A DNA stretch of 64,000 bases from Fodinibius salicampi (GCF_039545095.1 NZ_BAABRS010000002.1:558001-622000), one strand, 5' to 3'. Shown: positions 26,622 through 37,247, counted from the first letter of the stretch. Program-made: numbers and translations. The notes: a model not told the origin generated them from the sequence alone.

Positions 26622-28268
26622 ATGAATCATGTGAATAGATACTTGATGTATTTTGGAGGGATACTCCTTACAATCAGCCTGTTTATGGCTAATTCGGTCG
26701 AGGCGCAAAACGCTAATGAAAGAAATATCCAGCTTCCTGTTCCAACAAATTCCGAATTACCGTCCCTCTATTTGATTGGGGATTCAACTGTTCGAAACGG
26801 ATCTGGTGACGGGGCAAATGGACAATGGGGATGGGGAAGCGTTTTGTCCTCTTATTTTGATACTGACAGAGTAAATGTAGTAAATCGAGCATTAGGAGGG
26901 CGTAGCAGCCGAACATATATTACTCAGGGATACTGGAGTCAACAAAAAGAGTTGTTAAAACCCGGAGATGTAGTGCTAATTCAATTTGGACATAACGATG
27001 CCAGTCCCATTAACGACACAAGTCGTGCAAGAGGAGTTCTCGATGGTATTGGTGAAGAAAAAAAGGATATCTTTAATAAGTTAACCAAAAAGGTAGAAAC
27101 CGTATATACCTATGGTTCTTATTTAAGAACCTATATTTCAGACATTAAGAACAAGGGAGCTACGCCAATCATCTGTTCGCTGGTGCCCACTAATGGGAAA
27201 GTGATAGATAAAGAAGACCAATTTGCGAAATGGGCGGAACAAGTGGCGGTGACTGAAGGAGTTCGCTTCCTCGATTTAAATAAAATAATAGCTCGCGAAT
27301 ATGAAAAAGTAGGACGGGATAAAGTTCAGGACTTTTTTGTTGATGACAACGTGCATACAACACGGGAAGGAGCTGAGTTTAGTGCAGAAATGGTTGTCGC
27401 GACTTTAAAAGGGCTAGAACAAAATCCGGTTGAGCCTTGGTTTTCTAAAAAAGCGGAAACTGTAGAAATGCGAAATAAAGATACCAAAGAGATGAACGGC
27501 CCGGTCGTGACCGGATACGGCGAAGGACGCTTTGAAGTTGGGGAACTTTTATATCGTGACGATTTTACAAACCCAGATGAATGGGTACCGCAAGTTGAAG
27601 AAACCGATGCGCAGACAGAACCACGCATAGATTTCTGGAATGGTTTTCTTGAGGTGGTAGTGCCCGGTCGGGGCGCAACTATTTGGAACCGAAATAAGTT
27701 CAGTGGTAATGTGGCTATTACATATAAAGTGAAAGCCCCCTCAACCTATGTGGAGGAATTGGGAATAGTAGTGCGGGATATCAATACGTTTTGGCATGCA
27801 TCTGATCCGAATGTCCCAGACGATATTTTTAATCCCGATAAGTACACAGGAGCATTCAGTTCCTATCATAAACAACAGGGATATTACGCAAGTATGGGAG
27901 GCAGAGATAATACCACTACCCGCTTCAGGCGATACCCGCGCATTCGCAACGGGGAACCGGTTGAACATATCGCTTTATCGGAAAGAGATGGCCGCAAAAA
28001 GTTTCTGATCCGGCCGGACCACACCCATACTATTCAACTAGTTACTTATGACGATGTAATTCAATATATCGTAGATGGGAATGTATACTATGAAATACAG
28101 GAAGGAGACACTGTAACCGTTTTCCGGCCGGATGGCACACAGGAACAGGTGGTTTATACCCCGGAACGTTTTCCATCATATAATGAAGGATGGTTTGGCT
28201 TTCGCCTGGTAAATACCCATCATATTTATTCTGATTTTAGGGTTTGTCGTCTTGAATCAGTCGAGTAA
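26622..28268 (+). CDS. CE12-like rhamnogalacturonan acetylesterase with C-terminal DUF6250-like domain
   Basis: An SGNH-type esterase predicted to remove acetyl groups from pectic rhamnogalacturonan. A signal peptide (GGILLTISLFMANSVEAQ) precedes block I YLIGDSTVRNGSGDG (Ser55), block III IQFGHNDAS, and block V DDNVHTT (Asp242, His245). From about residue 300 a second beta-sandwich domain (YRDDFTNPDEWVPQVE ... GATIWNRNKFSGNVAITYKV) resembles the DUF6250 module often fused to pectin enzymes. The ATG at 26622 is preferred to the TTG at 26610. It fits PL11 and the rhamnosidases as accessory deacetylase; other acyl esters are possible. Confidence 0.85.
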   Translation: MNHVNRYLMYFGGILLTISLFMANSVEAQNANERNIQLPVPTNSELPSLYLIGDSTVRNGSGDGANGQWGWGSVLSSYFDTDRVNVVNRALGGRSSRTYITQGYWSQQKELLKPGDVVLIQFGHNDASPINDTSRARGVLDGIGEEKKDIFNKLTKKVETVYTYGSYLRTYISDIKNKGATPIICSLVPTNGKVIDKEDQFAKWAEQVAVTEGVRFLDLNKIIAREYEKVGRDKVQDFFVDDNVHTTREGAEFSAEMVVATLKGLEQNPVEPWFSKKAETVEMRNKDTKEMNGPVVTGYGEGRFEVGELLYRDDFTNPDEWVPQVEETDAQTEPRIDFWNGFLEVVVPGRGATIWNRNKFSGNVAITYKVKAPSTYVEELGIVVRDINTFWHASDPNVPDDIFNPDKYTGAFSSYHKQQGYYASMGGRDNTTTRFRRYPRIRNGEPVEHIALSERDGRKKFLIRPDHTHTIQLVTYDDVIQYIVDGNVYYEIQEGDTVTVFRPDGTQEQVVYTPERFPSYNEGWFGFRLVNTHHIYSDFRVCRLESVE

Positions 28269-28604
28269 ATAGAATATTGGACCCAACAAAACTAAAGTTA
28301 AAAAAACCGGGATTGGAAACTAAATATCATTGGCTGGTTTATTCAGTCCGTTTCTAATAAATTTTAACAAGTAGGAACGGAATCTGTATGTCTCTATTAT
28401 GTTTGAGCAGGTATGCAAATCTAGATATTAAGTGAGTACCCTTGTATCCGGATGAAAATGAATATGAGTGAGGTCTAGCAAGATAGGGTAGGTTAATTAA
28501 CTGATTATGGAAGGAATGAATCGCATTAGGATTAAAGCAAATAACTACAGGGTTTAGGATTTATAAGCCCCTTTTACATTTAGGAATCTATAAAACTATT
28601 AATC
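28269..28604. other. Gene-free stretch between CE12 and GH106 genes
   Basis: 336 bases without a supportable gene. One 9-bp stem is clear: TCCGTTTCT (28347-28355) with AGGAACGGA (28373-28381, one G-T pair) and a 17-base AT-rich loop, not followed by a T-run. It resembles the structured leaders upstream of GH78 and CE12 only in being a hairpin; loop and stem sequences differ. The remaining sequence is AT-rich and probably holds the promoter of the GH106 gene. Confidence 0.4.
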
Positions 28605-31600
28605 ATGCATAACTGGTTTAAAATGGGCAAATATATGGCCATAAGTTGTATAACTATTTTGGTTATGCTTATGATGGGCAGTGTTGGACTTGCTCAGGAT
28701 TCGGTTGAATTACTTAAAAAAGAATTTAAAGATCCACCACAATCAGCCCAGCCACGAACCTTTTGGCATTGGACGAATGGGAATATAAATCGCGAGGGTA
28801 TTGAAAAAGATTTAGAGTGGATGAAGCGGGTGGGTATTCAAGGGGTTCAGTTAGCCGACTTAGGTTTTGGGACAGGACAAAGCATTGAACAAAAGGTACC
28901 CTACGGAAGCCCGGAATGGCTTGATCATGTGCGTTTTGCTGCATCAAAAGCCGCTGAGTTAGGATTAGAAATGTCTATATTTAGTTCCCCGGGATGGAGC
29001 CTTGCCGGGGGTCCTTGGGTTAAGCCCAAGGAGGCGATGAAGAAAGTGGTTTGGAGTGATACCAGTATAACAGGCTCCCAGCTATTCAATACCAAATTGC
29101 CGGCTCCCCCCTCTAATAATGGTCCCTTTCAAAATATGTCGCCGGGTGGAAGCCAGGAAGAAACGTATTATCAGAATATTGCGACCTTTGCCTACCGCAC
29201 ATCCTCGACTGAAACAAAACTGAAGGAAACCCATCCGGAAGTTTCTGCAAATACAGGTCCGATAGACGGCAAAGCGCTGATGGATCACGATTACAATAGT
29301 GCCGTCATTATTACTACACCTGAAGGAGACAGTACGGCGTGGATAGAATTTGAGTTCGCTCAACCTTTTAGAGCCCGCGCCATTACAATTTCCGCCCGAG
29401 AGGGGGTCCCCTTTGGTCGTGTTGAGGCCAGTGACAATGGTAGTAGTTATCATACCATAGCAATGCTTCCGGGACCCCAAAATTATCGTGCCGGTAATGT
29501 ACAAACATATTCTTTTCCTGAGACAACGGCGCGGTACTTTAGAGTCGAAATTACGGGAGCATCTATGAGCCCTGAAGAAGTAATGTCTCAGCCGAAACCA
29601 AAGCCTGATAGTGCCTATGCGCTTACAGAGGTCAGGCTAAGTTCAGATGCTTACGTTAATCGTTTTGAGGATAAAGCCGGTTACTACCGGTTTCTGTTCG
29701 ACTATAAATCTTCTTCAATCCCGTCATTTGATTCATCAGCAGTTATCAAACAATCAGACATTATTAATCTGACGTCCAGAGTTGATGACAATGGCAGGCT
29801 GGAATGGCAGGTACCTGAAGGTAACTGGACGATTTTACGGATGGGATATTCTCTAACAGGTGCAAGAAACAGACCTCCCCGTCCCAATGGTTCGGGTTAC
29901 GAAGTGGATAAGTTAAATCCGCAGTATGTCAAAAGCTATCTTCATGGTTATTTAGATCCTATTGCTGATACTTTGGGCTCGCTTTTTGGGAATAGTTTGA
30001 ACCATGTGACTTTAGACAGCTGGGAAGCTGGAATGCAAAACTGGACGGGAGGTATGATAGAGGCGTTTCAGAAACGGTGCGGATATGATCCAAGGCCCTA
30101 CTTACCGGTATTAGCAGGTCATGTCGTGGAAAGTTCGGAAATAAGTGACCGGTTTCTCTGGGATTTCAGGCGTACACTGGCAGATATGTTTGCCGAAAAT
30201 TTCTATGGTGTGGTAACGGATTATTTGAATCAACGGGGATTAAAGACGTATGGAGAGGCCTCGGGTGTATCGTTGGAAATTCTGGAAGATGCCCTGCTGA
30301 CCAAGAAGAATGTTGACATCCCGATGGGGGAGTTCTGGGTAAATGATCTTCATCCCCGCTCTATGTACTATGTTGATGTGCGGGGTGCGGCATCGGCCGC
30401 TCATGTATATGGTAAACCCTATGTGGCCACAGAATCTTTTACGGGAGGGGATTATGAGGCTCCTTATACACTGAAAAAAGTGGCCGATTATTGGTTTGCC
30501 CAGGGCGTAAATCGTATTGTCTTCCACAGTACTGCCCTGCAACCCCTGGACACAAAGCCCGGAAATACTATGGTAGGGACGCATATAAATCGAAACATAA
30601 CTTGGGCAGAGCTGGCAGAACCTTTTACTTCATATTTGAGCAGAATATCATTTATGTTGCAACAGGGGCAATATATAGCAGATGTAGCTTATCTGTTGAA
30701 AGAAGGAGCCCCTTCAACAATGCCTTTCTGGGGGGATGGGCTTACACCGAAGTTACCTGATGGATACGATTATGACTATGTCAATACAGATATCCTGCTC
30801 AATTATATGTCTGTTGATTCCGGCGGACAGATTGTTCTGCCAAGTGGGATGAAGTACCGTGTGCTTGTATTACCGGAAACAAGTAAAATGACATTGCCTG
30901 TAATTCGAAAAATTCGTGAGTTAGCTGAGAAGGGCGCAACAGTTCTCGGACCCAAACCAGAAAAATCACCAAGCCTGAAGGGATATCCGGATACGGATCA
31001 CGAAGTACAGGAACTTGCTGCCGAAATCTGGGGGGACCTTGATGGTATCAACCGAACGATAAACTATTATGGAGAGGGAATGGTTGTTTGGGGACTTTCG
31101 CTTTCCGATGTTTTACCAATGATTGAGGTCCAGAAGGATGTTGCATACGATCAACTTATTAACTCAAGCCTGGAATGGATTCACCGTCGTGTAGGCAATT
31201 CAGATATTTACTATGTGTCCAATAGCAATGATCATTCCCAGGAGGTAAATGTTCGGTTCCGTGTAAGTGGCAAGAAGGCAGAGATCTGGCATCCCGATGA
31301 AGGAACAATCGAGCCTGCAGAGTACCGGATGTCGAGTAGCTTTACGACCATTCCCCTAAATTTATCTGAACGTGAATCAGTCTTCGTAGTTTTTTCAGGG
31401 ACAGCTTCCGATTCTTCATATAGCATTCCCGATAGCCAAATAGAATCGGTTACAACAATAGAGGGACCTTGGGAAGTTAGTTTTTCGCCTGATTTGGGGG
31501 CTCCCGAAAAAGTTCAATTTGACCAATTGGAGTCTTGGACCAAAAATGATAATGAGGGAATAAAGTATTTCTCTGGTACCGCTACTTATAAGCAGTCCTT

Positions 31601-31955
31601 TCAGAGCCAAGCGAGCTGGCTTAATTCAGAGGGAAAAGTGGTACTTGATCTTGGCAATGTTAAGGATATAGCTCAAATTTCGCTTAATGGTAAGCCACTG
31701 GACATACTATGGAAACCCCCGTATCAGATTAATATTACTGATGAGCTAGAACCAGACACTAATAATTTGGAAGTGAGCGTAACCAACCAATGGACAAATA
31801 GATTGATTGGAGATCAGTCTGCTCCTGATGGGAAGAAAATACTTTCTACGAGTATTCCCCGATTTGGCGCGCCACGTACCCTGAAAGATTCTGGACTGCT
31901 TGGACCCGTCACAATTAAGGTTTTGACAACAAAAAACCAACAAGATTATGAATAA
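28605..31955 (+). CDS. Secreted alpha-L-rhamnosidase, GH106 (copy 1)
   Basis: A 1116-residue enzyme with a signal peptide ending GLAQD. The GH106 opening PRTFWHWTNGNINREGIEKD, the barrel motif VTLDSWEAGMQNW (Glu474, likely acid) and YVATESFTGGDYEAPYTLKK (Glu610, likely base) are present. A beta-sandwich insert (about residues 210-360: AWIEFEFAQPFRARAITISA) and C-terminal galactose-binding-like domains (SLNGKPLDILWKPPYQINI, NQWTNRLIGD) complete the usual GH106 layout. It overlaps the next gene by 8 bp, so the two are translationally coupled. Confidence 0.95.
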   Translation: MHNWFKMGKYMAISCITILVMLMMGSVGLAQDSVELLKKEFKDPPQSAQPRTFWHWTNGNINREGIEKDLEWMKRVGIQGVQLADLGFGTGQSIEQKVPYGSPEWLDHVRFAASKAAELGLEMSIFSSPGWSLAGGPWVKPKEAMKKVVWSDTSITGSQLFNTKLPAPPSNNGPFQNMSPGGSQEETYYQNIATFAYRTSSTETKLKETHPEVSANTGPIDGKALMDHDYNSAVIITTPEGDSTAWIEFEFAQPFRARAITISAREGVPFGRVEASDNGSSYHTIAMLPGPQNYRAGNVQTYSFPETTARYFRVEITGASMSPEEVMSQPKPKPDSAYALTEVRLSSDAYVNRFEDKAGYYRFLFDYKSSSIPSFDSSAVIKQSDIINLTSRVDDNGRLEWQVPEGNWTILRMGYSLTGARNRPPRPNGSGYEVDKLNPQYVKSYLHGYLDPIADTLGSLFGNSLNHVTLDSWEAGMQNWTGGMIEAFQKRCGYDPRPYLPVLAGHVVESSEISDRFLWDFRRTLADMFAENFYGVVTDYLNQRGLKTYGEASGVSLEILEDALLTKKNVDIPMGEFWVNDLHPRSMYYVDVRGAASAAHVYGKPYVATESFTGGDYEAPYTLKKVADYWFAQGVNRIVFHSTALQPLDTKPGNTMVGTHINRNITWAELAEPFTSYLSRISFMLQQGQYIADVAYLLKEGAPSTMPFWGDGLTPKLPDGYDYDYVNTDILLNYMSVDSGGQIVLPSGMKYRVLVLPETSKMTLPVIRKIRELAEKGATVLGPKPEKSPSLKGYPDTDHEVQELAAEIWGDLDGINRTINYYGEGMVVWGLSLSDVLPMIEVQKDVAYDQLINSSLEWIHRRVGNSDIYYVSNSNDHSQEVNVRFRVSGKKAEIWHPDEGTIEPAEYRMSSSFTTIPLNLSERESVFVVFSGTASDSSYSIPDSQIESVTTIEGPWEVSFSPDLGAPEKVQFDQLESWTKNDNEGIKYFSGTATYKQSFQSQASWLNSEGKVVLDLGNVKDIAQISLNGKPLDILWKPPYQINITDELEPDTNNLEVSVTNQWTNRLIGDQSAPDGKKILSTSIPRFGAPRTLKDSGLLGPVTIKVLTTKNQQDYE

Positions 31956-33270
31956 ATCAGGGATTGTATCTGAAATATGCAGGAAGCAGTGTAAGTGCTT
32001 TTATGCTCCGTTAACTCTTCTTTTGGTGGTATTGGTTTCTTATCCAGTAAAGGGCCAGGCACCTGACACAGTAGCGGGGATTCCGGTTAATTATGATGAG
32101 GAGAAAGTAGGTAAATACCAGCTTCCCGATCCGCTAAAGCTTGCTAATGGAGAGTCCGTAGATAATGCTGACACATGGTTTGAAAAACGACGTCCAGAGA
32201 TTCTTGAACTGTTCAAGGAGTTCCAGTATGGGCATACACCCGGTCCTCTTGATGATTTGGATTATAACCTTTTTGACGATGGGACCCCGGCATATGATGG
32301 AACTGCTGTTCGCAAACAGGTTACAATATATTTTTCTGATGACAAAGAAGGTCCCAAAATGGATCTGTTAATTTATTTACCGGCCGATACAATGGACCCA
32401 GCACCGGTATTGTTAATGCCAGGTTTCTTTCCGAATTATAGCAGGGTAGATGATCCCGGTGTCAAGCGCGGACAAATATGGAACCGGGAAAATGAAAGAG
32501 CTCCTGCTCCTGGAGATAGTCCATTTGGAAAATTAGACGTTCCACTTCTTATTTCTAACGGCGTTGGGGTAGCCACAGTTTATTATGAAGATATTGAGCC
32601 GGATTTTGATGGGGGTTCTAAATATGGTGTTACAGGACTTTATCGGGAAGAAGGACAGGAAAAACGAAAATCGGATGAGTGGGGCGCTATTTCTGCCTGG
32701 GCATGGGGACTGAGCCGGGCAATGGATTATATTGAAAAGGATAAGAATATTGATTCAGATCGGGTAGCTCTGATGGGTATTTCACGACTTGGAAAAACCG
32801 TATTATGGACTGCTGCCCGGGATAAGCGTTTTGCTGCGGTCATTGCCAGTTGTTCAGGTGAGGGAGGGGCGGCTATAAGTCGTCGTGATTTTGGGGAGAC
32901 CGTTGCTCATTTGACGGCACCTTCCCGCTATCCGTATCAGTTTGCTCCAAACTACCACGTGTTTGCTAAACATGTCAATCAGCTCCCAGTAGACGGCAAT
33001 TTGCTACTTTCCCTTATTGCACCTCGTCCGGTGCTTCTGCAAACAGGAGATGAAGATCTATGGTCTGATCCGAAGGGCGAATTTCTGGCAGCCGTCGATG
33101 CCGGACGGGTTTACCGGTTATTGGGTAAACAGGGACTGGGTACTGATCAATGGCCTTCACCCGGGGAGCCGGTTTTGGGCACAATTAGTTATTACATGCA
33201 TGATGGCGGCCATGGTACCATCCCTTCTGATTGGGATATATTCCTGAATTTTTTGCAGAAATATTTGTAG
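31948..33270 (+). CDS. CE15-like carbohydrate esterase (glucuronoyl esterase family)
   Basis: An alpha/beta-hydrolase with a signal peptide-like start (APLTLLLVVLVSYPVKGQA) and a DUF-like N-terminal segment ILELFKEFQYGHTPG. The nucleophile sits in VALMGISRLGKTVLWTAA (Ser279; CE15 enzymes have G-x-S-R-x-G-K), with a Glu in ASCSGEGGAA and the catalytic His in YYMHDGGHGT (His422). Characterised CE15 members cut esters of glucuronic or galacturonic acid with lignin alcohols or methyl; here a uronic-acid methyl ester of a pectin-like glycan is an attractive guess. Start ATG overlaps the GH106 stop. Confidence 0.82.
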   Translation: MNKSGIVSEICRKQCKCFYAPLTLLLVVLVSYPVKGQAPDTVAGIPVNYDEEKVGKYQLPDPLKLANGESVDNADTWFEKRRPEILELFKEFQYGHTPGPLDDLDYNLFDDGTPAYDGTAVRKQVTIYFSDDKEGPKMDLLIYLPADTMDPAPVLLMPGFFPNYSRVDDPGVKRGQIWNRENERAPAPGDSPFGKLDVPLLISNGVGVATVYYEDIEPDFDGGSKYGVTGLYREEGQEKRKSDEWGAISAWAWGLSRAMDYIEKDKNIDSDRVALMGISRLGKTVLWTAARDKRFAAVIASCSGEGGAAISRRDFGETVAHLTAPSRYPYQFAPNYHVFAKHVNQLPVDGNLLLSLIAPRPVLLQTGDEDLWSDPKGEFLAAVDAGRVYRLLGKQGLGTDQWPSPGEPVLGTISYYMHDGGHGTIPSDWDIFLNFLQKYL

Positions 33271-33381
33271 ATAAGTATGTAAAAGAAGTAACCGCCTTAA
33301 ATTGTTGAAATGTTATATATGGGGCATCAGCAGTCTCGAATTTTTTAATTCTAAATTAATTAGCAGTCAACATATATCGCT

Positions 33382-35874
33382 ATGAATAATTGTCAACACT
33401 ACTTTTTTGTCCTTGTTTTTTTCTTGATCTCCATGGCCATTCCTGTTGTGGGGCAGGCACAGGAATCGATAGGAACACTCCAGTCGGATATTGAACAAAA
33501 GGGTAATATTATAATGATGTCAGCTACTAACGCTGAAGTACAGCTTGAATTCTGTACCCCTTCAATGGTTCGTGTACGCAGTAGCTGGGATCGGGAATTC
33601 AATGAGGAAAAATCTTTGGGATTGATGGTTACAAAACATGATTGGCCACCGGTAGATATCCAATCGACAGAAGAGGAAGACTTTTTGGATTTTGAAACCG
33701 AATATCTAAAAGTCCGGGTTTATAAATCACCGTTACTTGTAGAATTCTATTCAGCTGACGGAAAGTTATTGTCGACCGAAAAATTTGATCAAGATGCCCG
33801 AGGAATAACCCAAGAAGATGAAGGTGTTTCGGTTCGGAAGAAACTATTTAGGGATGAGCAGTTCTTTGGCTTTGGCGAACGCATGGATTTTGTAAATCAG
33901 CGGGGCAAAAAGTTAAACCTAACTGTTGGTCGTGGTATCGGTCGACCTCATATTGTAGGAGCTTATAATATTCTGGAAGCGAATTACAGTCCGGTACCCT
34001 TTTTCATGAGTACTCGCGGCTATGGTATTTTCTTCAATACACCATACACGACCGAATGGGATATGGGGCATTCCAATCCGGATGCCTATTCCTTCAAAGC
34101 CGAGGGAGGCGAAATGGATTACTATTTCATGTACGGCCCTGATTTCCCCTCTATTTTAGATGATTATACTTCGGTTACCGGTAAATCTCCTCTCTTGCCA
34201 AAATTTACTCATGGTTTGCATGTAGGAACTTATAGTGGTGGTACCTGGGGCTATGAGGAGCATACATCTACCGATTATGTCGTTAATTTAGGACGTAAGT
34301 TCCGTGAAAAAGAAATTCCAGCCGACCTTTTACATCTGGATTCTACCTGGAGAATGTTTGGTGAGCATGGGGGAAGTGGTGCTACTACTTTTGAATGGCG
34401 CAAAACTTTTAACAATCCGGAAGCGATGTTCGACAGTCTCTATGCCATGGGATATGATATGGTTGGGGTCCACGTACGTCCTCGTTATGATAATGGTGAG
34501 AAATATAATTTGTTAGACCGTGCACGAGAAGAGGGAATGGTTTATCCGGAACCGAATAATTCTGGTGAGTTTGTCAACTTTTTTGATTCTACTGCCGTTG
34601 ACTGGTGGTGGGAAAACGGAGCAATGAAGGTTGTTTCCCAGGGCGCAATGTTTTTTAAAACCGATGAAGGCAGTGCATTCGGACGAAAGGCCAATGAGAG
34701 TGATAAAACTGGTCCAACCGGAGAAGAAGCAGCTCGTTTACACAACCTGTTTCCGCTTGCATATGCCAAAGCCCCATTTGAGCGATTCAGTGATCACAAC
34801 GAAATGCGTGGTTTTAACCTGACGCGCGAGGGCTATGCCGGTATTCAGCGCTATCCATATATTTGGGCGGGCGACTGGCCCAGCGAATGGCAATACTTTA
34901 AACCCGTTATTCGGGCCGGACTTAATATAGGGCTCTCCGGCGTTGGCTATTGGTCCCATAATATGGGAGGATTTGAACATGAGGCTGATCCGGAGCTTTA
35001 TATCCGGTGGACCCAATTCGGATTGTTTAGTCCCATGGCTCACCTTTTTGGGATGGACCATCCCGGGTATAAAGAACCTTGGAATTACGGAGAGGAAGCC
35101 GAACGTATTTTTAAAAAGTATGACCGCATGCGGTATCGGTTTATTCCCTATATCTATAGTGAGGCTTATAAAATGCATAAAACCGGTATGCCTATAATGC
35201 GGGCACTGGTATTGGAATACCAAAATGATGAAAATGTATACGGCATTGATGATCAGTATCTGTTCGGCAGCAACCTGCTCATTGCTCCCGTTACTACTAA
35301 AGGTGCCCAAACCCGGGTGGTGTATCTACCCGAAGGTACCTGGTACGATTACTGGAATGGAGAATCCTATGAGGGTAAACAGTACTATAATATCGTAACC
35401 CCACTGGAAAAACTGCCGATTTTTGTGAAGGCCGGTGGTATCCTTCCAAAGCAAAGAGTTTTAAACCTGGGACAGGAAACTGCCGATACGCTTACCCTGG
35501 AAATTTTTCCGGATGGAGAGTCCTCTTATGAGATATACGATGATGATGGCAAGAGTAAAAATTATGAGGATGGAGAATATGCGATTACAGAAGTAACGGC
35601 CAACGATGATAGTGGGCAGACGGTGATCAAAATACAGGCGCCTCAGGGTGAATACCAAGTGCCGGAGCGTTCTTATAAGCTGAATGTTCACAGCGATACG
35701 GCGCCCCAATCTGTACAGGAAGGATCGAAACAGCTCAACTCCTTTTCTTCTGGATCTGAGTACGAAGAAAACCAGCAGCAAGCAGGATGGTATTTTGATG
35801 AAGAAGCAGGAGAGCTTCATATAAGGCTCTCAGAAAGTAGTGAAGAGGATATTACCGTAGTCGTCTCTAAATGA
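33382..35874 (+). CDS. Secreted alpha-glycosidase, GH31 (canonical type)
   Basis: An 830-residue retaining enzyme, signal peptide to about GQAQ. N-terminal beta domain with FGFGERMDFVNQRGKKLNLT (about residue 165-185), barrel with LHVGTYSGGTWGYEEHTST, the likely nucleophile in AMFFKTDEGSAFGRK (Asp428) and the acid/base in IWAGDWPSEWQ (Asp498). After the barrel a GH31 proximal beta domain (IAPVTTKGAQTRVVYLPEG TWYDYWNGE) and a C-terminal DUF5110-like domain follow. Known specificities include alpha-glucose, alpha-xylose and others; the Trp-rich active site does not settle it. It overlaps the sulfatase gene by 4 bp. Confidence 0.92.
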   Translation: MNNCQHYFFVLVFFLISMAIPVVGQAQESIGTLQSDIEQKGNIIMMSATNAEVQLEFCTPSMVRVRSSWDREFNEEKSLGLMVTKHDWPPVDIQSTEEEDFLDFETEYLKVRVYKSPLLVEFYSADGKLLSTEKFDQDARGITQEDEGVSVRKKLFRDEQFFGFGERMDFVNQRGKKLNLTVGRGIGRPHIVGAYNILEANYSPVPFFMSTRGYGIFFNTPYTTEWDMGHSNPDAYSFKAEGGEMDYYFMYGPDFPSILDDYTSVTGKSPLLPKFTHGLHVGTYSGGTWGYEEHTSTDYVVNLGRKFREKEIPADLLHLDSTWRMFGEHGGSGATTFEWRKTFNNPEAMFDSLYAMGYDMVGVHVRPRYDNGEKYNLLDRAREEGMVYPEPNNSGEFVNFFDSTAVDWWWENGAMKVVSQGAMFFKTDEGSAFGRKANESDKTGPTGEEAARLHNLFPLAYAKAPFERFSDHNEMRGFNLTREGYAGIQRYPYIWAGDWPSEWQYFKPVIRAGLNIGLSGVGYWSHNMGGFEHEADPELYIRWTQFGLFSPMAHLFGMDHPGYKEPWNYGEEAERIFKKYDRMRYRFIPYIYSEAYKMHKTGMPIMRALVLEYQNDENVYGIDDQYLFGSNLLIAPVTTKGAQTRVVYLPEGTWYDYWNGESYEGKQYYNIVTPLEKLPIFVKAGGILPKQRVLNLGQETADTLTLEIFPDGESSYEIYDDDGKSKNYEDGEYAITEVTANDDSGQTVIKIQAPQGEYQVPERSYKLNVHSDTAPQSVQEGSKQLNSFSSGSEYEENQQQAGWYFDEEAGELHIRLSESSEEDITVVVSK

Positions 35875-35891
35875 CACAAGGGAATCATTTT

Positions 35892-37247
35892 ATGAAATGC
35901 CATGCATCAATATCAATATTTTTCCTTATCGTTTCTGTTTTCTGCCTTTCGTGTTCCAGCGAGGTGCAGAAGCCCAATATTTTGGTTATCATCGCTGATG
36001 ATGCGGGATGGAATGACGTAGGATACAACGGGTCTGAAATAGAAACACCCAATATTGATGCTCTGGCGCAGGGCGGCGTAAAGCTCAATCGTTTCTATGC
36101 CACTCCAACCTGTTCGCCATCCCGTGCAGCTTTCCTTACCGGGATACCAGCCAGTAGAATGGGGATAGTGGCCCCTATAAGTGGAAGGAGTGAAAAGGCA
36201 TTGCCCGATTCTCTTATTACCCTTCCCCAGGCACTGAAGGAAGCTGGCTATGAGACGGCACTCATGGGTAAATGGCATTTGGGTCTCAAGCCTGAAAGTG
36301 GACCTATGGCCTATGGTTTTGATTATTCTTATGGATTTTTACATGGACAAATTGATCATTATGCCCATACCTACAAAAATGGAGATCAAAGCTGGCATCG
36401 AAACGGCAATTTTATTGAAGAAGAAGGTCATGCTACGGATTTGATTACTGAGGAAACAATTAACTGGCTGACCGAGAAAAGGAGTGCGGACAAAAGGTTT
36501 TTCCTGCAGGTGGCTTATAGTGCTCCCCATGTTCCATTGCAGGAGGAAGAGAAGTGGAAAGAAATGTACAACGGAGTTATCAGTGATACTTCTCGTCGAC
36601 ATTATGCCGCGGCTATGACCCATATGGATTTTGGAATTGGAAAGATTCTTGGGACCCTGAAAAAGGAAGAACTGGAGCAGAATACATTGGTACTTTTTAT
36701 GAGCGACAACGGGGCACAAAAGGAATGGTATCCCGATCAGCAGTATGATGGGAAATATGGACCCAACCCGACGCTCGGAAGTAATAGTCCCTTGCGAGGC
36801 TGGAAAACCTCGAACTATGAAGGTGGAATCAGAGTCCCGACTGTTCTTTCTTGGAAAGGTCAGTTAGAGCAAGGAACGTTTGAAAATCCGGTAAGTATTA
36901 CCGATTGGATGCCCACATTTTTAGAAATTGCTAACACGGAAAAGAGACCGGCACATGTTGAAGGAAAAAGCATTGCCAGCTTGCTTTATGGAGAAGAAAA
37001 ACGGCAAAACCGTATGATTTATGTCAGGGGCCATCTGCAGGAAAGTCTCATAACCAGGAAGTGGAAACTTATTAGAACCAGACATGCAGAAGGAGAAACA
37101 GAGTATGAGTTATATCAGCTTGAGAAAGATCCCGAAGAAGAAAAAAATGTGATTACTGAATATACGGAAATAGTTTCTAAACTGAAGCAGAAGCTTGAGG
37201 AAGAGTTCCAAAAAGATGTGGATGAAGTGAACTACACCCTGGAATGA
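35892..37247 (+). CDS. Sulfatase, S1 family (formylglycine type), lipoprotein
   Basis: A 451-residue sulfatase from the ATG at 35892; an ATG at 35871, overlapping the GH31 stop by 4 bp, would add seven residues before the same signal (SIFFLIVSVFCLSC, lipobox). The metal site NILVIIADDAGWNDVGYNG, the sulfatase signature CSPSRAAFLTG with the Cys to be converted to formylglycine (Cys74 from 35892), GKWHLG and NGAQKEWYP are all in place. It should remove sulfate from a sugar. Its setting among rhamnosidases suggests a sulfated rhamnose- or uronate-containing glycan. No maturase gene is seen in the window. Confidence 0.93.
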   Translation: MKCHASISIFFLIVSVFCLSCSSEVQKPNILVIIADDAGWNDVGYNGSEIETPNIDALAQGGVKLNRFYATPTCSPSRAAFLTGIPASRMGIVAPISGRSEKALPDSLITLPQALKEAGYETALMGKWHLGLKPESGPMAYGFDYSYGFLHGQIDHYAHTYKNGDQSWHRNGNFIEEEGHATDLITEETINWLTEKRSADKRFFLQVAYSAPHVPLQEEEKWKEMYNGVISDTSRRHYAAAMTHMDFGIGKILGTLKKEELEQNTLVLFMSDNGAQKEWYPDQQYDGKYGPNPTLGSNSPLRGWKTSNYEGGIRVPTVLSWKGQLEQGTFENPVSITDWMPTFLEIANTEKRPAHVEGKSIASLLYGEEKRQNRMIYVRGHLQESLITRKWKLIRTRHAEGETEYELYQLEKDPEEEKNVITEYTEIVSKLKQKLEEEFQKDVDEVNYTLE

